This document shows positions 1-7,393 of a stretch of DNA of 64,000 nucleotides, one piece after another. Under the pieces are notes generated by a model. The model was given only the letters and a program-made list of their open reading frames with translations. It had not been told where the DNA came from and did no database searches. A program made the position numbers and the translations under genes. How positions within the stretch are numbered: the stretch's first letter is position 1; each line of letters begins with the position of its first letter. Origin of the DNA: Desulfobacter sp. (GTDB lineage: Bacteria; Desulfobacterota; Desulfobacteria; Desulfobacterales; Desulfobacteraceae); NCBI GenBank assembly GCA_028768525.1, contig CP054837.1, positions 1,594,001-1,658,000 on the forward strand. Direction: 5' to 3'.

Positions 1-776
1 AACATCGGGAAAAGCACCAGATTGACATCCGTTTCCTCCATGTTGAAATTTTCAGCCTGATTGCCGGCATTGTAGACAAAATTTCTGTGGGTCAGCATCA
101 CCCCCTTGCTTTTTCCCGTGGTGCCGGCGGTATAAAGTATCAGCATGGTATCGTCAAAATCCGCATCAGGCAATTTGGACGGCAGCCTGGCCTCTGTCTT
201 TAAAAGATCAGTAAAAATTAAGGTGGAGGCGTCCGGGTTCACTTTTACACGACTGCCGTCAAGCCTGGTTTTCAACCTGTAAAGCTGGGCCTTTGGAAAA
301 GCAAGGAAATCGTCAATACCGCTGACGATCACCCTCTCAATGGCGGTATTTTCCTTTACCGCCAGGACATTTTCCAAAAAAAGATCCAGGGTGATAACGA
401 TTTTCACACCGGAATCGACAAAGACATGCCGCAGCTCCTCTCCCTCGTACATGACGTTGGCGGGCACATGGACGGCCCCGATCCGGTTCGCCGATAAAAA
501 GGCAATGACATGCTGGGGACAGTTCGGCAATACAGCCCCGACCCGATCCCCCTTTTTAACGCCTAATTTCAGCAATGCGGCGGCAAAGGCCTCAACCATC
601 TCATTCAACTTCCGGTATGAAATCTTATTATCCAGAAAAATCAGCGCCGGCTTTGACGGATGGCGGCGGACATTCTCATAAAACATTTCATAAGTCGTCA
701 TTGGGCGTGGTTCGGGAGTGGGACGTACCCCCCATGAGGGGTCGTAACTGATCTCGGACAGCTTTAATTCTTCCAT
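1..776 (-). CDS. Acyl-CoA synthetase (AMP-forming), 3' part outside window
   Basis: About 258 N-terminal residues of an adenylate-forming acyl-CoA ligase, read on the minus strand from the ATG at 776 and cut by the window edge. The start MEELKLSEISYD is followed by an AMP-binding domain core; the ATP loop LYTAGTTGKSKG and the following LTHRN are present near residues 230-245. Enzymes of this family activate a carboxylic acid with ATP and CoA in the cytoplasm. The gene is divergent from the TetR gene at 960, and its promoter carries a palindrome inside the -35/-10 spacer, so repression by that TetR is likely. Medium- or long-chain acid specificity cannot be read from the sequence. The C-terminal domain is not visible. 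Confidence 0.9.
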   Translation of the reverse strand, partial: MEELKLSEISYDPSWGVRPTPEPRPMTTYEMFYENVRRHPSKPALIFLDNKISYRKLNEMVEAFAAALLKLGVKKGDRVGAVLPNCPQHVIAFLSANRIGAVHVPANVMYEGEELRHVFVDSGVKIVITLDLFLENVLAVKENTAIERVIVSGIDDFLAFPKAQLYRLKTRLDGSRVKVNPDASTLIFTDLLKTEARLPSKLPDADFDDTMLILYTAGTTGKSKGVMLTHRNFVYNAGNQAENFNMEETDVNLVLFPM

Positions 777-811
777 GAGCGCCTCCGTAGGATGAAAAGA
801 TAAATTCTATA

Positions 812-850
812 TGTTCCAATTAACGAACACTGTTCGATGCGTCAAGAAAA
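812..850 (-). promoter_or_regulatory. Sigma-70 promoter with TetR-type operator in the spacer (copy 1)
   Basis: Read on the minus strand, TTGACG (845-840) and TAATTG (822-817) are separated by 17 bp. The spacer holds the palindrome CGAACACTGTTCG (824-836). A near-identical block of about 40 bp occurs at 6011-6050 in front of another minus-strand operon. An operator between -35 and -10 is the classical layout for steric repression. The divergent TetR gene at 960 is the obvious candidate binder; that assignment is inference. Confidence 0.7.
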
Positions 851-959
851 AAACTAAAATTCTTCAGTTTAATGAATCACCGGCAACTTGATTTCGTCCC
901 CCCCCAATGGTATTGTCCAGACAAAAAAGACCTCAACAGAGCAAAGGATCCAAGTATAC

Positions 960-1598
960 ATGCCCAAGCCAAGCACCCTTAGCAAACTCAAACAGGAGGA
1001 CAGGAAACTTCGGCGAAACCTCATCATAGATGCGGCCCAGAAAATTTTCGGAACAAAAACCTACGACAAGGCCAGTATGAGAGAAATTGCCAGGGAAGCG
1101 GGCATGGCCGTATCCTCTATCTATACCTATTTTGAAAACCAGGAGGCCCTTTTTGTCCAGGCCATTCTCAGGGAAACAAACGAACTTCTGGATGAACTGG
1201 AAGCCATGGTAGAGACAGACGACCATATTGATATCGAGGTGCTGATGAACCGCTACCTTGATTTTTACATTGACCATGAAAACCACTGGCGGATGATCAC
1301 CCATTTTTTCCTCTTCGGGAATATCAGTTCCCAGGCATTCGAGCGTCTTAACAATGTGGCCCGGAGAATTTTAAATATTTTTGACCGGATTTTTGAAAAA
1401 ATGAACTACGGAGGGGATGTCCGCATCCTTTCACATGCATTCTTTTCATGCCTCAGCGGCATCCTCATCTCATTCAGAAAATACCCCGGAAGAGACGATG
1501 AGGAAATCCGCACCCACATGAAACGGGTGGGCGCGGTCATCCGGGGCATGCTTTTGCCCTATATCCAGGCGGACCTGGCCCTCCCCCCCGGAACCTGA
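960..1598 (+). CDS. TetR/AcrR-family transcriptional regulator
   Basis: A 212-residue DNA-binding repressor with an N-terminal TetR helix-turn-helix (about residues 20-65: SMREIAREAGMAVSSIYTYF) and a divergent all-helical ligand domain. An in-frame ATG exists at 888, but MPKPSTL at 960 is preferred: it has AAAGGA about 12 bases upstream and gives the usual family length of about 210 residues. It is transcribed away from the acyl-CoA synthetase at 776, so both genes share the 777-959 region containing the CGAACA palindrome. The ligand in this setting is probably an acyl-CoA or fatty acid, judged from the neighbours only. The same palindrome before the operon at 5827 suggests it controls at least two transcription units. 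Confidence 0.9.
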   Translation: MPKPSTLSKLKQEDRKLRRNLIIDAAQKIFGTKTYDKASMREIAREAGMAVSSIYTYFENQEALFVQAILRETNELLDELEAMVETDDHIDIEVLMNRYLDFYIDHENHWRMITHFFLFGNISSQAFERLNNVARRILNIFDRIFEKMNYGGDVRILSHAFFSCLSGILISFRKYPGRDDEEIRTHMKRVGAVIRGMLLPYIQADLALPPGT

Positions 1599-1602
1599 TA
1601 TC

Positions 1603-2406
1603 CTAAAGAAAGACTTCAGGTTCCCTTCTGTCCTGATGATTTTTAAACACCCAGTTGAGCAGCTTGTCGATCATGGGGTCATCCACCACCCTTGCCCCGG
1701 CCGGACAATGCTTGACACAGGCATTACACAGAATACAGGCCGAGCGGTCTGTCTTTACCTCCTCCATTTCAATGGTGATAGCACCCACCGGACAGAGCGG
1801 TTCGCATTCACCACAAAGGGTGCAGTCCTGTACCGAGGTTGATGCGGCCTTGTTTTCCATTCCCCTTCGATCATGTTCAATATAAGGCCGGTTGCCCGGC
1901 GGTGTAATCACAGCCTCCCCATTGAGGCTGTCCAGCCGCTCCATTTTGGCGCGGATGTTTGATCCGAATGCCCTTGCCTCTGCGATATCCCGGTCATCCG
2001 GCCGTCCATTGGCCATGGGCCGCTGTTCATTGGAAAAGGAATGCTCGCCCACAAAGGCACCGCCGGCGATGGGTAAAAACCCCTGATCACGGACGATATC
2101 AGTTAACTCAATCAGGGCATCTTCATAGTCCCTGTTGCCATACATGACCACAGCCACTGCAGGCGTGTCACTGCCCCTGAGCTGTTTGAGTCTTGCTGCG
2201 GCTGTTTTGGCCACCCGGCCCTCATATACGGGGACCCCGATAATGATAAGCCCCTCCTCAATTTGTTCAGGGGATCTTTTTTCGGCCTCCGGCAGGGTCA
2301 AATCTATGGTATCGACCGCCCCGGCCTCAAGGCCTTCCGCCACGGCGTTAAGAATTTTTTTAGTGGTGCCCGTAGGGGAAAAACAGACAAGTGTCACAGT
2401 ATTCAT
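1603..2406 (-). CDS. EFR1-type flavodoxin / 2x[4Fe-4S] ferredoxin fusion
   Basis: A 267-residue redox protein. Residues 1-160 have a flavodoxin-like fold starting with the FMN phosphate loop FSPTGTTKK. Residues 190-240 carry two CxxCxxCxxxCP motifs (Cys195/198/201/205 and Cys224/227/230/234) for two [4Fe-4S] clusters. This order is that of EFR1-family ferrodoxins. It is the last gene of the operon beginning at 5827, 31 bp after the biotin carrier gene, and it ends a few bases from the convergent TetR gene. A role in passing electrons to or from an acyl-CoA enzyme is plausible, but no partner reductase is encoded in the operon. Cytoplasmic: no signal peptide. Confidence 0.85.
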   Translation of the reverse strand: MNTVTLVCFSPTGTTKKILNAVAEGLEAGAVDTIDLTLPEAEKRSPEQIEEGLIIIGVPVYEGRVAKTAAARLKQLRGSDTPAVAVVMYGNRDYEDALIELTDIVRDQGFLPIAGGAFVGEHSFSNEQRPMANGRPDDRDIAEARAFGSNIRAKMERLDSLNGEAVITPPGNRPYIEHDRRGMENKAASTSVQDCTLCGECEPLCPVGAITIEMEEVKTDRSACILCNACVKHCPAGARVVDDPMIDKLLNWVFKNHQDRREPEVFL

Positions 2407-2437
2407 CTCATCTTCCTTTCAGATATTAGGCGCCGCT

Positions 2438-2659
2438 TCAGGCCTCTTCAATGACCACAAGCACCTGCTTGGTGCCTACCTGCTCCCCGTTTTTCACCTT
2501 GATATCTTTGACGACCCCGGCCCCCGTGGCAATAATCGGATTTTCCATTTTCATGGCCTCAAGGAGCAGCAGTTCCTGGTCTTCAACAACATTATCGCCC
2601 GCATCCACATTCACCTGGCAGATGGTTCCGGGCATTGGACTTAAAATTTCAATGGCCAT
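2438..2659 (-). CDS. Biotin carboxyl carrier protein (single biotinyl domain)
   Basis: A 73-residue stand-alone biotinyl domain. The biotin-accepting lysine is Lys37 in EAMKMEN, and the flanking beta-strands (MAIEILSPMPGT at the start, VLVVIEEA at the end) match the lipoyl/biotinyl fold. Such small carriers shuttle carboxybiotin between a biotin carboxylase and a carboxyltransferase. The matching carboxyltransferase is two genes upstream (4265-5827), but this operon has no biotin carboxylase, so the subunit at 10494-11981 or one elsewhere must serve it. In decarboxylase systems (methylmalonyl- or glutaconyl-CoA) such small carriers also occur, but no membrane beta subunit is present here. Confidence 0.92.
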   Translation of the reverse strand: MAIEILSPMPGTICQVNVDAGDNVVEDQELLLLEAMKMENPIIATGAGVVKDIKVKNGEQVGTKQVLVVIEEA

Positions 2660-2685
2660 GTTTTTCTCCTTTGCAGATAAATCAA

Positions 2686-4230
2686 TTATAAATAGTCGTT
2701 TATGGATTTGCGCAGTTCATTCTTTGCAATTTTCCCGATCAGGGACCGGGGCACATCCTGGGTAATGATAATCTTTCTGGGTCGCTTATAGTCGGCAAGC
2801 CCTTCTTTACAATAGGCCAATAACGCATCCCGGTTCAGTTCAGCACCCTGCTCAGGGATGACAAAAGCAACCCCTGTTTCGCCCCATACAGGATCCGGGA
2901 TCTCCAATACCGCCGAGGTGTTAACCCCTTTATACGTATTCAGGTATGATTCAATTTCCATGGGATACACATTATACCCGCCGCTGATGTACATCTCCTT
3001 AATCCGGCCCATAAAGTGCAGATACCCGTTTTCATCCAGTTTTCCAAGATCGCCGGTGCTCATCCAGCCATCATCGAAAACCCCCTTGTCATCTTCGGGG
3101 TCCATATACCCCTTGATCACACTGTCCCCCTTCACCCAGATCTCACCGACATCACCTATGGGGACCTGTTCCCCTGAAGGGGTCCTGATCTCCATTTCAA
3201 ATCCCCTGCCGGGTTTTCCTTCGGTCTCTTCCACGATTTCAAATCCGTCGTCCATGCCGGTGAAAGTAAAAAAGCCGCCTGTCTCGCTCATTCCCCAGGA
3301 AGCCACCACTTTTGCCCGGGGAAACGCCTTTGCGATCTGCCGGATCAATTCCGCAGAGGAGGGTTCTCCCGAGGTGACCACACATTTGACAGAGGAGAGA
3401 TCCACCTTGGAAAAATCCGCATTCTTGAATATGAGCCGGTGCATGGTGGGCACACCGCCCATAAAGGTCAGCCCCTCCTTTGAAATCATATCCAGGGTTC
3501 CCTGGGGATCGAATTTGGGGACCAGGACCCCTGTGGCTCCGGCATAAAACTGGGCGGCCAGCATATCATGGGTACCGGCCACATGGCTGGTGGGCATATT
3601 GCACAGGAATTTATCAGAGGCATTTAACTGCCAGGCCTCTGTGGTGGCCCTGGCCATGGCCCAGGTATTGTTGTGACTGAGCACGGCGCCCTTGGGACGG
3701 CCGGTGGTGCCGCTGGTAAATATGATGATATAGGGGTCATCCCCCTTGGGATGGAATTCTTCCGGCACAGGTGCGGCTTCCCCTTGGGCCAGGGTTTCAT
3801 AGGGCCTCACCGCCTTGTCATCCAACGCCCCCAGATATGAGAACACCGCCTCGAATTCATAGACCTTGATCAACTGCTCAACTTCGGCCTTGATTTCGTC
3901 GGGAAAGGCAAGGGTCACCAGAATTCTGGGGGAGGTCCGGCGGCAGAGGGCCGCCATCTCTCCGGCTTTAAATCTGGGATCCAGGGGAACCATGACGGCA
4001 CCGATCCTGCCGGCGGCCATATAAAGGGTGGAGAACGCGGGCGATTGGGGCAAAAGGGTGGATATCCGGTCCCCTGGCCGCATCCCCAGCTCCAGAAGAT
4101 TTTTGGCAACCACATCAATCTGTCGGTTGAATTCAGCATAGGTCACCGACTGGTCGAAAAACGAATACACGACATGGTCGGGCTGATTCTTGGCATGGTC
4201 TTCAATCACCGATGGGAATGGCCTGTTCAT
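2686..4230 (-). CDS. Acyl-CoA synthetase (AMP-forming)
   Basis: A full-length 514-residue ANL-family acid:CoA ligase. The ATP loop TSGTTGRPKG is at residues 172-181, the A8 hinge region GWMSTGDLG lies near residue 400, and the catalytic lysine motif SLIGKIAKNELR is at the C-terminus. It sits between a carboxyltransferase gene (35 bp upstream) and a biotin carrier gene (27 bp downstream), so the ligase product is probably the acyl-CoA that is carboxylated. The substrate acid is not predictable from sequence. RBS AGGAGG lies directly before the ATG. Confidence 0.93.
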   Translation of the reverse strand: MNRPFPSVIEDHAKNQPDHVVYSFFDQSVTYAEFNRQIDVVAKNLLELGMRPGDRISTLLPQSPAFSTLYMAAGRIGAVMVPLDPRFKAGEMAALCRRTSPRILVTLAFPDEIKAEVEQLIKVYEFEAVFSYLGALDDKAVRPYETLAQGEAAPVPEEFHPKGDDPYIIIFTSGTTGRPKGAVLSHNNTWAMARATTEAWQLNASDKFLCNMPTSHVAGTHDMLAAQFYAGATGVLVPKFDPQGTLDMISKEGLTFMGGVPTMHRLIFKNADFSKVDLSSVKCVVTSGEPSSAELIRQIAKAFPRAKVVASWGMSETGGFFTFTGMDDGFEIVEETEGKPGRGFEMEIRTPSGEQVPIGDVGEIWVKGDSVIKGYMDPEDDKGVFDDGWMSTGDLGKLDENGYLHFMGRIKEMYISGGYNVYPMEIESYLNTYKGVNTSAVLEIPDPVWGETGVAFVIPEQGAELNRDALLAYCKEGLADYKRPRKIIITQDVPRSLIGKIAKNELRKSINDYL

Positions 4231-4264
4231 GATGCCTCCTTTTTGTAATTCGTCTAAATGATAT

Positions 4265-5827
4265 CTAACACCTCATACCCCGTTTTTTGATACCCAGATT
4301 TGATTCTTCACGGCTGAAAATGGTCTCCACCCAGTCGCAGAGCAGGGGCCTGGTTTCCCTGGGATCAATGATATCCTCTATACCGAAGTGCTCTGCCGCC
4401 CTGAAAGGCCGGGCAAACCCCCTGTAATACGCCTGGAGCTCATCGTGGAGTTCGTATGGATTTTGCGCCGCTTCAATTTCCGCCCTGTGGGCGGCATATA
4501 CCCCGCCTTCGATGGGAATATTTCCCCAATAGGCTGAGGGCCATGCATACCGCCAGTTCAACTTTGCGGGATCGGATTGGGCACCGCCTGCCACACCAAA
4601 ACATTTTCTCACATAGATGGAGGCCCAGGGGACCGTTGCCTGGGTAACGGAAAAACTGGCCCGCACCCCTTTCCTGATGGTGCCATAGGTTTCCGATTCC
4701 ACACCGATAAAAAAGCCGGGCTGATCAATCAGGTTGACCACAGGCAGGTGGAAGGTGTCACACATATCCACAAACCGCTGGAACTTTTCAGCCACATCCC
4801 AGGCAAATGCCCCAGCCTTGAACCGGGTGTCGTTTGCCAGCACCCCCACTGGATAACCGTTGAGCCGCGCAAGGGAAGTGATCTGGGAGCGCCCCTGGTA
4901 TTTTCCGATCTCGAACAGGGAATCCGTATCAAATATGCCTTCCATTATCCGTCTCATGTCGTATGTTTTTCTCCCGTCCCTGGGAACAATTGACAGGAGG
5001 TCCTCCTCCCGCCGCTCCGGATCATCCTTTTCCGCATATTTTCTCTGGGGCATTTCCCATACATTCGACGGCAGATAATCCAGAAAGCGTTTCGCCTGAT
5101 TTATGGCATCCTCTTCGCTCTCCGCCTCATTATCGATCACATTGCTCTGCCGGGTATGTATCCTGTATCCGCCCAATTCCTCCTTGGTCACCTTCTGTCC
5201 CTGTGCAAACTGGACCAGGGGCGGCCCCCCCACAAAAACCTGGCTTTTTTCCTTGACCATAACGGAAAAATGGGATTCCACCGCAAGCAATGCCCCAATG
5301 CCTGAAACAGGACCCAGGGCCACGGAAACCATGGGAATCTCCGACATGAGATCCGCCAGCATGCCCATGGCAACGTCATTGACCACGGGAAGTTCAAGAT
5401 AGCCGATATCCGCAACCTCCCGGATGGTGCCGCCGGCACCGTCCAGAAGCCTGACCAGGGGCAGCCTCATCTCGTGGGCCATTTTCCCGTTATAGGCCAG
5501 CTTGGCCTTGAACAGACGGCCCACAGATGCCCCACGGATGGTGAAATCATCCCCCTGGACAATCACTTTCCTGCCGTCTATCTTTCCCCGTCCAATGACG
5601 ATGGGACAGGGGGTAAGCGTCTCAAGATCCTGGTTATTGTTCACATAGGTAGCGGCCCCTGCCATGACGCCGGTTTCCTTGAATGTGCCTGAATCAAGCA
5701 GAAGGTCAATCCGTTCCCGGACCGTCATCTTCCCCTGACCATGCTGCCGGCTGACCCCTTTTTCTCCGCCGAGTTCATAGGCAATTCTTTTTCTCTTTTC
5801 GATTTCTTCCACTTCTTTTTTCCACAT
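4265..5827 (-). CDS. Acyl-CoA carboxylase carboxyltransferase (beta) subunit
   Basis: A 520-residue biotin-dependent carboxyltransferase of the propionyl/acetyl-CoA carboxylase beta family, with N- and C-terminal crotonase-like halves. It begins with the typical MTVRERIDLLLDSGTF segment (about residues 35-50); the glycine-rich LLDGAGGTIREV (N half) and IDQPGFFIGVESE (C half) line the CoA and biotin sites. It is the first gene of the operon 5827-1603. The start is fixed by GGAGGG eight bases before the ATG. The leader from the promoter at 6011-6050 is about 180 bases and contains no convincing gene. Propionyl-CoA is the default substrate guess, but co-location with a dedicated ligase allows another acyl-CoA. 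Confidence 0.92.
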   Translation of the reverse strand: MWKKEVEEIEKRKRIAYELGGEKGVSRQHGQGKMTVRERIDLLLDSGTFKETGVMAGAATYVNNNQDLETLTPCPIVIGRGKIDGRKVIVQGDDFTIRGASVGRLFKAKLAYNGKMAHEMRLPLVRLLDGAGGTIREVADIGYLELPVVNDVAMGMLADLMSEIPMVSVALGPVSGIGALLAVESHFSVMVKEKSQVFVGGPPLVQFAQGQKVTKEELGGYRIHTRQSNVIDNEAESEEDAINQAKRFLDYLPSNVWEMPQRKYAEKDDPERREEDLLSIVPRDGRKTYDMRRIMEGIFDTDSLFEIGKYQGRSQITSLARLNGYPVGVLANDTRFKAGAFAWDVAEKFQRFVDMCDTFHLPVVNLIDQPGFFIGVESETYGTIRKGVRASFSVTQATVPWASIYVRKCFGVAGGAQSDPAKLNWRYAWPSAYWGNIPIEGGVYAAHRAEIEAAQNPYELHDELQAYYRGFARPFRAAEHFGIEDIIDPRETRPLLCDWVETIFSREESNLGIKKRGMRC

Positions 5828-6010
5828 ATGGACAGCCCTCCTTTTTTATATTGGCAGATACGGTTCCGCATCCATGACCGAAGATGGGGCGACACCGGGA
5901 CAGGTATAGAGAAATAGTGAAATGGGCAAATAAAACACCCGGGGCGAATGCGCATAAGATGCTGATTTCTGCATGATAACCCTTTCAAAATCAGAAAAAT
6001 GAGATCATTT

Positions 6011-6050
6011 GTTCTAATTAACGAACAGCGTTCGACATGTCAAGAAAAAA
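6011..6050 (-). promoter_or_regulatory. Sigma-70 promoter with TetR-type operator in the spacer (copy 2)
   Basis: On the minus strand TTGACA (6043-6038), a 17-bp spacer and TAATTA (6020-6015) form a near-consensus promoter pointing to the carboxyltransferase operon at 5827. The spacer contains CGAACAGCGTTCG (6022-6034). The surrounding 40 bases match the block at 812-850 at nearly every position, including the A-rich tail, which marks a shared regulator binding site. The rest of the 5828-6180 gap holds the untranslated leader and a stem-loop TCAACCCGA/TCGGGTTGA at 6134-6155. Confidence 0.72.
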
Positions 6051-6180
6051 CATCCGCTATCCAGAAAAAAATCTGCCCCGGCATCAGTCCACCCGAGGGT
6101 GTGATGATGGCGGGGCAAAAAGTTAAATCCGGGTCAACCCGAAAACTCGGGTTGAGTGGTATATTACCAGCAGTAAATTA

Positions 6181-6202
6181 AAATTTTCCTGCCGGAAAAT
6201 TT
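6181..6202 (-). terminator. Intrinsic terminator of the atu/liu-like operon
   Basis: AAATTTTCC (6181-6189) and GGAAAATTT (6194-6202) form a 9-bp stem with a 4-base loop. In the minus direction it starts at the stop codon of the acyl-CoA dehydrogenase and is followed by TTTAATTT. A second stem-loop at 6134-6155 lies just downstream and may back it up. Confidence 0.6.
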
Positions 6203-7352
6203 AGAACCCGCAGGTTTTGCCGATGATCTCACTCATCACCTCGCTGGCACCGCCGCCGATGGATATCAGCCGGGCATCCCTGAATCTGCGTGAAATGCGC
6301 ATTTCATTCATGAATCCCATCCCGCCGAACATCTGCAGGCAGCCCGAGGTCACCTCGTTGAGCAGATCCCCGCCCAGGAGCTTGCCCATGGAAATTTCCC
6401 TGGTGACATCCTGGCCCGCGATTTTCATTCGCACAATATGGTAGGCCAGGTGGCGCAGGGTTTCGGCCCGGGAAAGCCATTCGGCCAGGCGGTGACGCAG
6501 CACCTGTTTTTTAATCAAGGGCTTGCCGAAAACAACCCGCTCCTTGAGATAGGCAACGGTCTCCTTGATGGTTTCTTCCACCCCGATATAGGCCATGGGC
6601 AGGACGGCAAATCGCTCGTGCTGGAACTGCTGCATCTGGTGGATAAACCCCTCCCCCTCCACGCCGATAAGATTTTCCGCAGGAATCTTCACATTATCGA
6701 AAAAAAGCTCCGCCGTGTCCGAGCTGCGCATGCCCAGCTTGTCCAGTTTTTTTGACACGGAAAATCCCTCAATATCCGTGGGCACCACAAATAGGCTGAA
6801 GCTGTGGTACCCCGGCTCATCGGAGGTCCGGGCCAGCAGGGTCAGGAAATCCGCCTGGAGCCCGTTGGTGATAAAGGTTTTGGACCCGTTCAGGATATAA
6901 TGGTCCCCCTCCCGCACGGCCGTGGTTTTCAAGGCCGCCACATCGGAACCGGCATCGGGTTCGGTAACGGCGATGGCCGCCACCATTTCCCCTTTCAGGG
7001 CCGGCGTGAGATAGGTCTCCTTAATATACTCCGATCCGAACTGCTCCAGGGCGGGGGTGGCCATATTGGACTGCACTGCAATGGCCATGGGAATGCCCCA
7101 GCAGTGGATTCTGGCACATTCCTCCAGCACGATGGTCTCGTACCAGTAATCCAGGCCCTCTCCCCCGTATTTTTCGTCAAAGCGAATACCGATGAATCCC
7201 AGCTCTCCCATCTTTTTGAAGATATCCCGGAGGGGGGCCATGCCCTCTTCCTCCCACTGGTCCACATAGGGGTTGATCTCCTTATTCACAAAATCCCGCA
7301 CCGCCTTGCGGACCAGTCCATGTTCCTTGTTAAAGTAGATATCACTTCCCAT
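6201..7352 (-). CDS. Acyl-CoA dehydrogenase
   Basis: A 383-residue flavoprotein of the acyl-CoA dehydrogenase family. The FAD/substrate signature AVTEPDAGSD lies near residues 125-135, and the C-terminal LQMFGGMGFMNE segment is the usual FAD-contacting loop. It makes an alpha,beta double bond in an acyl-CoA and passes electrons to ETF. It is the last gene of the operon 13610-6201, after a 41-bp gap from the AtuA-like gene. In the atu and liu pathways the equivalent enzyme (citronellyl-CoA or isovaleryl-CoA dehydrogenase) makes the substrate for the carboxylase, so this is the predicted role here. The exact acyl chain is unknown. Confidence 0.93.
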   Translation of the reverse strand: MGSDIYFNKEHGLVRKAVRDFVNKEINPYVDQWEEEGMAPLRDIFKKMGELGFIGIRFDEKYGGEGLDYWYETIVLEECARIHCWGIPMAIAVQSNMATPALEQFGSEYIKETYLTPALKGEMVAAIAVTEPDAGSDVAALKTTAVREGDHYILNGSKTFITNGLQADFLTLLARTSDEPGYHSFSLFVVPTDIEGFSVSKKLDKLGMRSSDTAELFFDNVKIPAENLIGVEGEGFIHQMQQFQHERFAVLPMAYIGVEETIKETVAYLKERVVFGKPLIKKQVLRHRLAEWLSRAETLRHLAYHIVRMKIAGQDVTREISMGKLLGGDLLNEVTSGCLQMFGGMGFMNEMRISRRFRDARLISIGGGASEVMSEIIGKTCGF

Positions 7353-7393
7353 AGTTCAAAATCCTTTATATTTTAACAGGTTCAGATCTTACC

